Source of the DNA: Halorussus gelatinilyticus
Lineage (GTDB): Archaea; Halobacteriota; Halobacteria; Halobacteriales; Haladaptataceae
NCBI RefSeq assembly: GCF_023238445.1
Contig: NZ_CP096658.1
Coordinates: 1,736,001-1,800,000, forward strand
Length of the DNA stretch: 64,000 nt
Reading direction: 5' to 3'
The notes under the pieces: generated by a model
The model's input: only the letters and a program-made list of their open reading frames with translations
The model's database searches: none
What the model was told of the DNA's origin: nothing
In this document: one piece after another, positions 8,458-16,795 of the stretch
Layout of the letters: each line of letters starts with the position of its first letter
Numbering within the stretch: position 1 is the first letter of the stretch
Position numbers and translations under genes: made by a program

Positions 8458-9903
8458 ATGCCGCGAGATAGAAAGTTCAAACGAAGAGCGTTCCTGAAGA
8501 CGACCGGCGTAACCGGTGTCGCGACGACCCTCCCGCTCTCGGGCACCGCGGCGGCGGACGACGATACCATCATCGACGACGGCTTCGACCTTACACTCGA
8601 CGTGCTTCGAGAGGCACTGGTGGTGTTCGACTCGCGCGACGACGTGGACCGTCTCGCCGACCTCGACCTCGTGAACGGCTACTACGAGTTCGACGTGCTC
8701 CCCATCGGCTACACCGAGCTCTACGCCGACCAGATTCGCGACATCGCGTCGTGGGACTCGGTGCGGTTCGTCCGCAAGAACGTCGAACTCGACTACTACA
8801 ACGACGACGGCCGCGAGGTCACGGGCGTCTCGAAGGTTCAGTCGGACTTCGGGTACGAGGGCGACGGCGTCCACACCGCGGTCATCGACTCGGGCGTCGA
8901 CGGCGACCACCCCGACCTGCAAGACCAACTCGTCAACAACTTCCAGTGGGTCGGCAACCCCCTCGGTAGTCCGACGCTGTGGGCGGACGCGGGCATCGCC
9001 GACACCGATGGCGGCGGCCACGGCACTCACTGTTCGGGCACCATCGCCGGCGACGGGTCGGCCAGCGACGGTCAGTTCCGCGGCATGGCTCCGAACGCGG
9101 ACCTCACGGTGTACGCCGGGGGCGCGGTGCTGGTCGTCCTCAAGACCGCCGCGGCCTACGACCACATCCTCAAGCGGGTCCGCGACGGTTCGACCGACGT
9201 CAAAATTGTTAGCAACTCCTACGGTTCCTCGAACGGGAGCGCGTTCAACCCCGACAACGCCCTCAACACCGCGACGTGGAAGGCGTATCAAGAGGGCCTG
9301 CTCTCGGTGTTCGCCGCAGGCAACTCCGGGCCGGGCACGAACACGCTGAACCAGTACGCCAAGGCACCGCAGGTCCTCGGCGTGGCCGCGACGAACGACC
9401 AGAAGGAGGTCACGAACTTCTCGTCGCGGGGTCGGAAGCAGGACAGCACCAACACGCCCGACAACTGGAACCGACAGACCGCGCTCGACAACCTCGCGTC
9501 CTACTACGAAACTGGGAGCGCGTCCGGTCCGCTGGGCGTCTACCGACCCGGTATCGGCGCGCCCGGCAACGCCATCGTCAGCACGATGTCGCCGGACGAC
9601 GCGCTCCAGTCCCAGAGTCCCGACGACGGGCGACTCTACTACGCCACCATCTCGGGGACTTCGATGGCGTGTCCGATGACCGCGGGCATCGCCACGCTGG
9701 TCGTGGACGCCTACCGCCAGAACAACTCGGGGGACATCGGCCCGCTGGAACTTCTCAACGCCATCAACGCCGAGTCCGACGAGGTGTACGACAGCTACAC
9801 GCCGTACAACGTCGGTTCCGGGTTCGTGGACGCCGACGCCGCCGTGACCCGCGTCGAGAACGGGAACCTCGCCTCGTTCGGCGACGTGACGCTGGTGAAC
9901 TGA
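8458..9903 (+). CDS. Secreted S8 (subtilisin/halolysin-type) serine protease
   Basis: A 481-residue protein with a Tat signal (KRRAFLKTTGVTGVATTLPL, residues 8-27) and an Ala-X-Ala-like cleavage region. An inhibitor-like propeptide of about 85 residues follows, then the S8 catalytic domain. The catalytic triad is visible: Asp144 in VIDSGVDGDHPDL, His188 in GGGHGTHCSGT, and Ser402 in SGTSMACPMTAG. The oxyanion Asn region is AAGNSGPG. There is no C-terminal extension of the kind seen in some halolysins. It should be exported folded and mature by autoprocessing. A T-run terminator follows at once. Confidence 0.93.
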   Translation: MPRDRKFKRRAFLKTTGVTGVATTLPLSGTAAADDDTIIDDGFDLTLDVLREALVVFDSRDDVDRLADLDLVNGYYEFDVLPIGYTELYADQIRDIASWDSVRFVRKNVELDYYNDDGREVTGVSKVQSDFGYEGDGVHTAVIDSGVDGDHPDLQDQLVNNFQWVGNPLGSPTLWADAGIADTDGGGHGTHCSGTIAGDGSASDGQFRGMAPNADLTVYAGGAVLVVLKTAAAYDHILKRVRDGSTDVKIVSNSYGSSNGSAFNPDNALNTATWKAYQEGLLSVFAAGNSGPGTNTLNQYAKAPQVLGVAATNDQKEVTNFSSRGRKQDSTNTPDNWNRQTALDNLASYYETGSASGPLGVYRPGIGAPGNAIVSTMSPDDALQSQSPDDGRLYYATISGTSMACPMTAGIATLVVDAYRQNNSGDIGPLELLNAINAESDEVYDSYTPYNVGSGFVDADAAVTRVENGNLASFGDVTLVN

Positions 9904-9910
9904 GGACCCG

Positions 9911-9926
9911 CTTGCGGCGCTTTTTT
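9911..9926 (+). terminator. Terminator behind the S8 protease gene
   Basis: A GC-rich stretch (TTGCGGCGC) followed by six T residues lies just after the protease stop codon. Confidence 0.5.
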
Positions 9927-9939
9927 CGAGAAAAAGTGA

Positions 9940-10728
9940 ACTGAGGCCGAGTCAGTAGTCGGCCAGGCGAACGTCGTCGAAACCGGCGAGGTCGCCCGAT
10001 TCGGCCCGTCGGACCGCCGGACGCCTCCGAAACCCCGCGGTCCGGAACTGGCGGTCGGCGTCGGGGCGCTGACCGCGGCCGCACTCCTCCCGCACCTCGC
10101 CGACGGACTCGCGCTGGCCGGCAACGCCGGACTCGCCTCGGCGTCGTCGGTCGTCGTTACTCCGACCGGAGTCCGGCGAAGCCTCCGGCAGCGGTTCGAC
10201 CGCGTCTGGCGGTTCGCCGCCCCGTTCCGGTACAGTCGGTGGGACGACTCCGACCCGCTGGACCGCGAGGGCCGCGCGGCGCTCTACGAGGCCATCGAGG
10301 AGTCGCCCGGCGCGTACCTCTCGGCGGTCTGCGAGTCGGCCGACGTGCCGGTCTCGACCGCTCGCCACCACCTCGACGTGCTCGAAGACGAGGGGTTGGT
10401 CACGGCCGTCAAAGTCCGGGGCAAGCGCCGGTTCTACCCCGGTCGCGCCGAGAACGCGGAACTGGTCGCGGCGCTGGGGGACGAGGGGACCGCGCCGGTC
10501 CTCCACGCACTCGCCCGCCTCGGGGACACCCACGGCGGTCTCCTCGCCGACGAACTCGACCGCGACCCCAGCACGGTCTCCCACCACCTCTCGCGCCTCG
10601 AAGACGCGGGGTTGATCGAACGAGAGCGAGAGGGCCGAGCGGTCGTGAATCGACTCACGGCCGAGGCGCGCGAGGTGCTCTGCGGGGGTGAGCGGCCGGA
10701 CACCGAGGCCTCGGCGGTCGCGGACTGA
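9940..10728 (+). CDS. Membrane-anchored double winged-helix transcription regulator; no normal start codon visible
   Basis: The frame is open from the stop at 9937 to 10728. From about 10045 it encodes a recognisable haloarchaeal regulator: a hydrophobic N-terminal segment (ELAVGVGALTAAALLPHLAD), a linker, one winged helix (VPVSTARHHLDVLEDEGLV) and a second (RDPSTVSHHLSRLEDAGLI). The architecture is a known haloarchaeal membrane-tethered HTH type. There is no ATG, GTG or TTG in frame upstream of the hydrophobic segment. The first is the GTG at 10345, which would begin inside the first winged helix. A CTG start (10048 or 10066), a frameshift near the 5' end, or a sequence error are the alternatives. 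The 9940 start is only the limit of the open frame. Confidence 0.6.
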   Translation, partial: TEAESVVGQANVVETGEVARFGPSDRRTPPKPRGPELAVGVGALTAAALLPHLADGLALAGNAGLASASSVVVTPTGVRRSLRQRFDRVWRFAAPFRYSRWDDSDPLDREGRAALYEAIEESPGAYLSAVCESADVPVSTARHHLDVLEDEGLVTAVKVRGKRRFYPGRAENAELVAALGDEGTAPVLHALARLGDTHGGLLADELDRDPSTVSHHLSRLEDAGLIEREREGRAVVNRLTAEAREVLCGGERPDTEASAVAD

Positions 10729-10789
10729 CCCTCGGACTCGGCCCGATAGCTGACGGCACGCTTATCAGTTCGAGTAACGAACAGGAGGC

Positions 10790-11041
10790 ATGGTCGAACT
10801 CGGACGCCTGCTGAGTCGGGAGAACTTGGACCGGATGGAGATACTCGGAGCGGTCTGCCTCTCGCTGCTCTTCGTCGCACCCGTCGTCTACTACGTCCTC
10901 AACTACGTCGCCAGTTACCTCCTCGGAGCGCTCGGAGTGGCGACCCCGACTCCGTTCTATCTCGCGGGGCTCATCTTGGTCGGGTCCGTCGTCGTCTCGA
11001 TATGGAGCGCGTTCGAAATCGTCGAACGCTACTACGCTTGA
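10790..11041 (+). CDS. Small two-helix membrane protein, function unknown
   Basis: An 83-residue protein starting MVELGRLLSRENLDRMEILG. It has two hydrophobic helices, about residues 20-46 (VCLSLLFVAPVVYYVLNYVASYLLG) and 55-75 (FYLAGLILVGSVVVSIWSAF), and a short acidic cytoplasmic N terminus. No motif identifies a function. A TATA-like element and the ATG follow the regulator gene by about 60 bases, so it probably has its own promoter. Confidence 0.6.
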   Translation: MVELGRLLSRENLDRMEILGAVCLSLLFVAPVVYYVLNYVASYLLGALGVATPTPFYLAGLILVGSVVVSIWSAFEIVERYYA

Positions 11042-11080
11042 GAGTCCGTCGATACTTCCACCAGCAGTCTCACGACCGGA

Positions 11081-12247
11081 CTACAGGTCGAACATCTCGG
11101 CGGCCTGCTCCATGTCCTTGTCGCCCCGGCCCGAGAGGTTCACCAAAATCACGCCGTCCTCGTCCATGTCCGCGGCGAGTTCCTCGGCGAGCGCGATTGC
11201 GTGACTGGATTCGAGCGCAGGGATGATGCCCTCCAGCTCCGAGAGTTTCCGGAACGCGTCGAGCGCGTCGTCGTCGTGGACCGCCCGGTAGTCACACCGG
11301 CCGACCGCCTCGAACATGGCGTGTTCGGGACCGACCGCAGGGTAGTCCAGCCCCGCCGACACCGAGTGGACGTCGGTATCCTCGTCCAACGTCCGGGTCT
11401 TCATGCCGTGCATCACGCCCTCCTCGCCCTCCGCGAGCGGGGCGGCGTGTTGTCCAGACCCTTCGCCCTCACCGCCGCCTTCGGCACCGTAGAAGTCCAC
11501 GTCGTCGTCGCGGAACGCGTGGAACAGTCCGATGGCGTTCGACCCGCCGCCGACGCAGGCGACGGCGGCGTCGGGCAGCCGCCCGGCTTTCTCCCGTATC
11601 TGCTCGCGGGCCTCGCGGCCGATGACCGACTGGAACTCCCGGACCATCCGCGGGAAGGGGTCGGGACCGACCGCCGAGCCGACGAGGTAGTGGGTGTCCT
11701 CCATGTTCTGCGCGAAGTCTTCGAGCGCCACGTCCACCGCGTCGGCGAGTCCGGCCCCGCCCTGCGTGACCTCGGTGACCTCCGCACCCATCAGGCGCAT
11801 CCGGAAGACGTTCATCTTCTGCCTGTTGGCGTCCTTCTCGCCCATGTAAATCTCGGTGTCGATGCCCAACAGCGCCCCGACCATCGCGGTGGCGACGCCG
11901 TGCTGGCCCGCACCGGTCTCCGCGATGAGCCGGCTCTTGCCGGCTTCCTCGGCGAGGATGGCCTGTCCGAGGCAGTTGTTTATCTTGTGCGCGCCGCCGT
12001 GGAGCAGGTCCTCGCGCTTCAGATATATCTGCGCGCCGAACTCCTCGGAGAGGCGCTCGGCGTGGAAGACCGGCGTCGGTCGCCCCGCGAAGTCTTCGAG
12101 GTAGCCCCGGAAGCGCCCGCGGAAGCGGTCGGTGTCGTGAATCTCGTCGAACGCCGCGGCGAGTCGGTCGAGTGGCTCTTCCATCGGCTCCGGGACGTGT
12201 CGGCCGCCGAAGCCCTCGAAGTCGCCTGACGCGGAATCGTCTGCCAT
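11081..12247 (-). CDS. trpB: Tryptophan synthase beta chain
   Basis: A 388-residue PLP enzyme that joins indole and serine into tryptophan. The PLP-binding lysine is Lys88 in GAHKINN. The phosphate-binding GGGSNAIG and the SGRGDKD loop near the C terminus are intact. The chosen ATG at 12247 (MADDSASGDFEGFGG) is the family start; the open frame runs far upstream without coding character. No trpA or trpC lies beside it, so it may be the TrpB2-like or a detached trpB. With the AGQHGVATA motif it looks like ordinary TrpB1. Confidence 0.92.
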   Translation of the reverse strand: MADDSASGDFEGFGGRHVPEPMEEPLDRLAAAFDEIHDTDRFRGRFRGYLEDFAGRPTPVFHAERLSEEFGAQIYLKREDLLHGGAHKINNCLGQAILAEEAGKSRLIAETGAGQHGVATAMVGALLGIDTEIYMGEKDANRQKMNVFRMRLMGAEVTEVTQGGAGLADAVDVALEDFAQNMEDTHYLVGSAVGPDPFPRMVREFQSVIGREAREQIREKAGRLPDAAVACVGGGSNAIGLFHAFRDDDVDFYGAEGGGEGEGSGQHAAPLAEGEEGVMHGMKTRTLDEDTDVHSVSAGLDYPAVGPEHAMFEAVGRCDYRAVHDDDALDAFRKLSELEGIIPALESSHAIALAEELAADMDEDGVILVNLSGRGDKDMEQAAEMFDL

Positions 12248-12475
12248 GTCGTACGATTGTGAACTTCTCGCACATAAATGTACGACTCCGCGTATCAGCC
12301 GACGGAACTGTCGGAAACGAGCGCTGTCGCGGTCGTTGGTTCTCGCCCGACGCTCCGGGGAGTCCCGCCAGCAAAACGCTCTAACTCTCGAAGGGAACTC
12401 TTCACCCACTGTAGACGCTCCGCCGTATCGGTAGCGGTGGCCACCGAGCCTTTCCGCGCGAGTCCCGAACAGACG

Positions 12476-12778
12476 ATGATGACAGACCCTCACCGCGAAC
12501 TGGGCGTCGAGTTCGGCGACCTCGCCGCGCTCCTCGACGACCACGAGTATCCCGCGACGATGCAGGAACTGACCGACGCCTACGGCGACTACGAAGTTAC
12601 GTACCCCGACGGCACCGAACGCCTCGCCACGTTGCTCGCACCGTACGACGACACTTACCAGTCGGCCACCGAGGTCCGACAGGCCGTCCTGAATGGGGTC
12701 GGGCAGGGCGCGGTCGGCCGGAAGGCCTACACCGACCGCGGCGGGTTCGCTTCGACGCGGAACGACGTGTCGTTTTGA
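12476..12778 (+). CDS. DUF5789-like small haloarchaeal protein
   Basis: A 100-residue acidic protein. Two adjacent ATG codons (12476 and 12479) are equally possible. The body reads LAALLDDHEYPATMQELTDAYG, followed by SATEVRQAVLNGVGQGAVGRKAYTDRGG, which I recognise as a common haloarchaeal family (DUF5789; DUF2795-related fold) without known function. It starts about 230 bases from trpB in divergent orientation. Confidence 0.72.
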   Translation: MMTDPHRELGVEFGDLAALLDDHEYPATMQELTDAYGDYEVTYPDGTERLATLLAPYDDTYQSATEVRQAVLNGVGQGAVGRKAYTDRGGFASTRNDVSF

Positions 12779-12779
12779 G

Positions 12780-13270
12780 CGACGCGCGAACTCGGCGTCG
12801 ATGGAAAATCGACTAAACGGTTTTCCCGTACGAAGCGAACTACTGCCGACGCCAATCGAACCGCACAACGCCGCAACTCCACTGAGGCCGCACCGCACTG
12901 CGACTGCCCCGTGCCGCGACCGTCCCGGACCGCGACTGCCCACACTGCGACGGCCCTGCACGACACCGCCACCGCGCGCCGAGCAGTTCGATTCACCTGC
13001 GGTCGTGAGCGGAACCGACCGTCCGAGAAACGCCGCAGAACAGACGAAATCGACTGTCTCTCGGCCGCCAACTCGCGGTAATCGCGGCTTACTTGCACGT
13101 AAGCGTCACCTGAACTCCGCGGTCGCTCGTTCCCATCTGCCGAACGTTCGTGAACGAACCTGAACGGACGACTACATTATCTCGGCGCATCGGCATTGTT
13201 TTCGTAGACGACTCACTGCTGGCGGGCGGTCGCGACCGCCCGCCGGGGAGACGGGAGAGACACGCTCAGG
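12780..13270 (+). other. 490-bp non-coding region before otsA
   Basis: No protein family is recognisable on either strand. The region holds a degenerate short-period tandem repeat (12901-12961) and, at 13037-13050, one reverse-oriented copy of the 14-base motif that is repeated in the candidate replication origin near 38 kb. Confidence 0.6.
12901..12961 (+). repeat. Degenerate 15-16-bp minisatellite (CGACNG-type units)
   Basis: Four consecutive units start with CGACTG, CGACCG, CGACTG and CGACGG, each about 15-16 bases long. The same series of unit openings occurs at 57948-58015, and both arrays follow a CTACTGCCGACGCC sequence, so they look like two members of one dispersed repeat. Confidence 0.5.
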
Positions 13271-14815
13271 ATGAACACGAACACGACAGGGGCGACGGCC
13301 GAATCGGCCGCCGAGACCGTCGCGCAACTCTGCGACGACCGCGAACTCGTCGTGGTATCGAACCGCGAACCGTACAGCCACGCCCGCGAGGACGGCGAGG
13401 TCTCTGTGGACCGACCGGCGGGCGGACTCACCGCCGCGCTCGACCCAGTGATGCAGACCGCCGAGGGGACCTGGGTCGCGTGGGGCGACGGCGACGCCGA
13501 CCGCGAGGTCGTCGGTCCGGACGACGCCGTGGCGGTCCCGCCCGAGGACCCCGCCTACGACCTCCGACGCGTCTGGTTGACCGACGAGCAGGTCGAGGGC
13601 TACTACCGGGGGTACAGCAATCAGGTCCTCTGGCCGCTGTGTCACCTCGACACGGCCAAACTGACTCCGCGCGAGGACTTCTGGTCCGCGTACCGCGAGA
13701 CCAACGCCGACTTCGCCGACGCGATTCTGGACTCGACCGCCGACGCGGACCGCGACCCCGTGGTCTGGTTTCAGGACTACCACCTCGCGCTCGCTCCCCG
13801 GCGGGTCCGCGAGGCGCGTTCCGACGCGTTCCTCGCGCACTTCTGGCACATCCCGTGGCCCTCGTGGGACGTGTTCCGGGCCTGTCCCCAGTACGAGCAT
13901 CTGCTCGACGGCCTGCTCGCGAACGACCTCGTGGGCTTTCACACCGACGCGTACTGCCGGAACTTCCTCGACTGCGTGGACGCCGCGACCGACGCCCGCG
14001 TGGACCGCTCCAGTCGGAGCGTCTCCTACCGCGGCCGGCGCACCTTCGTCCGGGCGCTCCCGCTGGGTATCGACGCGGGCCGACAGGCCGCTCTCGCGGA
14101 GAGCGACGCCGCCACCGAGTGGTGGGCCCAGTTCCGCGAGACCCACGGCATCGACGCGAGCGAGACCGTCGCGGTCGGCGTCGAGCGCCTCGACTACACC
14201 AAGGGCATCGAACCGCGACTCCGCGCGCTCGAACGCTTCTGGGCCGAGAACCCCGAGTGGTGCGGGAACTTCACGTACGTCCAGAAGGGCACCGAGAGCA
14301 GGTCGGGCATCCCGGCCTACGACGCGCTGCAGGACCGCGTGGCCGCCGAAGTCGAGCGCATCAACGACCGGTTCGGCACCGACGACTGGACGCCCGTCGT
14401 CTACACGACCGACCACCTGCCCGAGGAGGGCATCGCGGCGCTCTACCGGGAGGCCGACCTCGGTCTCGTGACCCCGGTCCGCGACGGGATGAACCTCGTC
14501 GCCAAGGAGTTCGTCGCGGCCCAGACCCGCGACCCCGGCGTCCTCGTGCTGAGCGAACTCGCGGGCGCGACCGGCCAGTTGGGCGACGAGGCCGTCGTGG
14601 TCCACCCCCACGACGCCGCCGGGTTCGCCGACCGAATCGGCGACGCACTCTCGCTATCGCGCGCCGAAAGCCGCAGGCGCGCCGCCGACCTCCAGCGCGA
14701 GGTCCACGCCGAAGACGTGTACGACTGGTTGGAATCGACCTTCGAGACCGCGGCCGCCATCGAGCGCGGCCGTCGCTCGGTCCGGACGGCCGGGCCGCGA
14801 GCGACCGACGACTGA
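13271..14815 (+). CDS. otsA: Alpha,alpha-trehalose-phosphate synthase (UDP-forming type)
   Basis: A 514-residue GT20 glycosyltransferase. Seen are VVVSNREPYSH near the N terminus, GGLTAALDPVM, the acceptor-site block WFQDYHLALAPR, FWHIPWPSWDVF, the conserved RLDYTKGI and the nucleotide-sugar block PVRDGMNLVAKEFVAAQ. It makes trehalose-6-phosphate from a nucleoside diphosphate-glucose and glucose-6-phosphate. It is followed 54 bases later by otsB, so the pair supplies trehalose, a compatible solute in haloarchaea. The ATG at 13271 has no competing start nearby. Confidence 0.93.
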   Translation: MNTNTTGATAESAAETVAQLCDDRELVVVSNREPYSHAREDGEVSVDRPAGGLTAALDPVMQTAEGTWVAWGDGDADREVVGPDDAVAVPPEDPAYDLRRVWLTDEQVEGYYRGYSNQVLWPLCHLDTAKLTPREDFWSAYRETNADFADAILDSTADADRDPVVWFQDYHLALAPRRVREARSDAFLAHFWHIPWPSWDVFRACPQYEHLLDGLLANDLVGFHTDAYCRNFLDCVDAATDARVDRSSRSVSYRGRRTFVRALPLGIDAGRQAALAESDAATEWWAQFRETHGIDASETVAVGVERLDYTKGIEPRLRALERFWAENPEWCGNFTYVQKGTESRSGIPAYDALQDRVAAEVERINDRFGTDDWTPVVYTTDHLPEEGIAALYREADLGLVTPVRDGMNLVAKEFVAAQTRDPGVLVLSELAGATGQLGDEAVVVHPHDAAGFADRIGDALSLSRAESRRRAADLQREVHAEDVYDWLESTFETAAAIERGRRSVRTAGPRATDD

Positions 14816-14869
14816 CCGGACGCAGTTCCGCACCGACCGCGACGCCACTTCGACCGACATCACTCTCTC

Positions 14870-15784
14870 ATGTCGAACGCCACAGACTCCGACGACGGAA
14901 CCGACGAACCGGACGCCGAAACCGCGCCCGAGGCCGCGCCGGACGCCGACCACGAGATTCCGGTCCCGCTCCGCGACAACCTCCACGCCATCGTGGAGGA
15001 ACTCGTGAATCACGAGGGCCTGCTGGTCGCGCTCGACTTCGACGGCACGCTCGCGACCATCGAGCGCCGCCCCGACGAGGCCGCGATTCCCGACCGAACC
15101 CGCGAGGCGGTCGCGGCGCTGGCCGACCACCCGAACGTCGCAGTCGCGGTCGTCAGCGGCCGGGAACTCGCCGACGTGCGCGAGCGGGTCGGTCTGCCCG
15201 ACGTCTCCTACGCCGGGAACCACGGTCTCGAAATTCAGGCCGACGAGTACGAGGTCCACCCGACCGCCCGCGACGCCGAGGAGGACATCGCGCGCCTCTG
15301 TGACCTTCTCCGCGACGAACTCGCCGACGTGGACGGCGTCATCGTGGAGAACAAGGGCGTGACCGCGACGGTCCACCACCGACTCGTGGACGACGAGTCG
15401 GTCCCCGTGGTCGAGAACGCCGTCGAGGCGCTGGTCGCCACCCGCGACGACGTGCGCCTGACCACCGGCAAGGACGTGCTGGAACTCCGCCCCGCGGTCG
15501 AGTGGGACAAGGGCGAGGCCGTCAGGGAACTCTACGACGAACTCGTCCCCGACGGCGAGCGCTGGCTCCCGGTCTACGTCGGCGACGACACCACCGACGA
15601 GGCCGCGTTCAGTCTGCTGGGCGAGCCCGGTCTGGGCGTCAAGGTCGGCGACGACCCCGGCACGGAGGCCCCGTATCGCGTGGCCGACCCCGAGTCGGTC
15701 CGGGCCGTCCTGACGTGGCTGAGCGACTACGGCGTCGGGTTCCTCGACGCCGACCGCCGGAACGTGCCGGTCGGCACCGCGTGA
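14870..15784 (+). CDS. otsB: Trehalose-6-phosphate phosphatase
   Basis: A 304-residue HAD-superfamily phosphatase. The nucleophile motif is ALDFDGTLATIE (about residues 57-68), motif II is VVSGRELADV, and motifs III/IV are the WDKGEAVREL lysine and VGDDTTDEAAF. An acidic disordered leader of about 35 residues precedes the domain. It removes the phosphate from the OtsA product. Co-transcription with otsA is likely from the short spacing and same strand. Confidence 0.92.
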   Translation: MSNATDSDDGTDEPDAETAPEAAPDADHEIPVPLRDNLHAIVEELVNHEGLLVALDFDGTLATIERRPDEAAIPDRTREAVAALADHPNVAVAVVSGRELADVRERVGLPDVSYAGNHGLEIQADEYEVHPTARDAEEDIARLCDLLRDELADVDGVIVENKGVTATVHHRLVDDESVPVVENAVEALVATRDDVRLTTGKDVLELRPAVEWDKGEAVRELYDELVPDGERWLPVYVGDDTTDEAAFSLLGEPGLGVKVGDDPGTEAPYRVADPESVRAVLTWLSDYGVGFLDADRRNVPVGTA

Positions 15785-15920
15785 GACGCCGCCGCGTCGC
15801 GTCCCGAACCCTCTCGCCGCCGCGCCGTCTCCGTAATGCGCCGTTGAACCTCCGGGTCGGCGTGCGAACGGTGTGAACGGTCGCGCCCGTTTATTCGCCG
15901 AATCGGTCAACTCCCACGAC

Positions 15921-16715
15921 ATGGCAACCGACGACGCCGACGACGAGCACCGCGAGGACCGCGGCGGACCGGACGAGAAGCGCGCGGGGGACGAGAATCG
16001 CGCGGGACCGGAGGACCGGCCGGGCGCGCCCGACCCCACCGACGCCGGGGCGTCGTCCGCGGACGACCGTACCTACGCCAACGCGGGCCGGGAACCGACC
16101 ACCCAGACCCGCGAGGGCACGCGGAACGCCGACGCCGGTCAGCCAGCGCCCCGGCGACACGGGCCGGACGAGCGCGGGACGCCCCAGAACCGGCGGTACG
16201 GCTCGCGACCGCCGAGCGGTCGCACGCCACCGCGAGGTGCCGACTCCGCCTCGGGCCGCTCCCGAAACGAATCCCCGGAAGCGTCCGGGCGCACTCCGCC
16301 CGAAGAGGGTCGGGGTCCGGCCGAGGCGGGGCGGCCGCAAGCCGACCCGCCCGACGAGCGCGCGCCGACCGAAGGTACACCGCCCGGAGAAGCGCCACCG
16401 GGAGAAGCGCCGCCGAAGCGAACCCAACCGCTTCGAGAGCCGTCCGAACCGCACGCCGAGACCGGCGAGCGAGTCGAATCCGGCGGCCGCACCGAGGAGA
16501 ACGCGAGGAGCAAGCGCGGCGACGACGCCGACGACGGCGAGGTCCCCAAGTACGGCGGCCTCTGGGACCCGAGTTGGGGAACCGGACGGAGCGAGGTCGA
16601 GTCCGACCGCGACCGGACCCGCCGCCGCGAGTACGAACGGCAATTCGACCGCCAGCGCGACCGTCAGCGAGATTTCCAGCGTGACAAGAGCGGTGGGAAA
16701 TACCGCCGCCGATAA
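15921..16715 (+). CDS. Disordered, charged low-complexity protein of unknown function
   Basis: A 264-residue protein started at the ATG giving MATDDADDEHREDRGG. Nearly the whole sequence is Arg/Glu/Asp/Pro/Gly-rich and predicted disordered by eye, including tandem PPGEAPPGEAPP. The C-terminal third changes to KYGGLWDPSWGTGRSEVE and then a strongly basic RQRDRQRDFQRD tail ending KSGGKYRRR. The Trp-containing WDPSWG block is the only candidate functional motif. A near copy of the last ten residues is encoded just downstream in another frame. No function can be proposed. Confidence 0.6.
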   Translation: MATDDADDEHREDRGGPDEKRAGDENRAGPEDRPGAPDPTDAGASSADDRTYANAGREPTTQTREGTRNADAGQPAPRRHGPDERGTPQNRRYGSRPPSGRTPPRGADSASGRSRNESPEASGRTPPEEGRGPAEAGRPQADPPDERAPTEGTPPGEAPPGEAPPKRTQPLREPSEPHAETGERVESGGRTEENARSKRGDDADDGEVPKYGGLWDPSWGTGRSEVESDRDRTRRREYERQFDRQRDRQRDFQRDKSGGKYRRR

Positions 16716-16770
16716 GAGGCGGGGAAACCACCGCGGACAGAAGAGCGGCGGGAGATACCGGCGAAAATAG
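16686..16770 (+). repeat. Duplicated KSGG(K/R)YRR coding motif, second copy out of frame
   Basis: The end of the preceding gene encodes KSGGKYRRR and a stop. Fifty-five bases later AAGAGCGGCGGGAGATACCG encodes KSGGRYRRK and a stop, in the +1 frame. Because the offset is not a multiple of three, the second copy can only be reached after a frameshift. Confidence 0.55.
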
Positions 16771-16795
16771 CGAATAGAACTGCGAGAACCGGAGT

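Noticed and set aside
13150-15303. Very long plus-strand frame of 717 codons over otsA and otsB
   Set aside because: Arg/Pro-rich composition and complete overlap with two clear enzymes in another frame. It is a GC-rich shadow.
15889-16731. Minus-strand frames antisense to the low-complexity protein
   Set aside because: Arg/Val/Gly-rich shadows. The plus frame has the acidic and basic pattern and a proper ATG.
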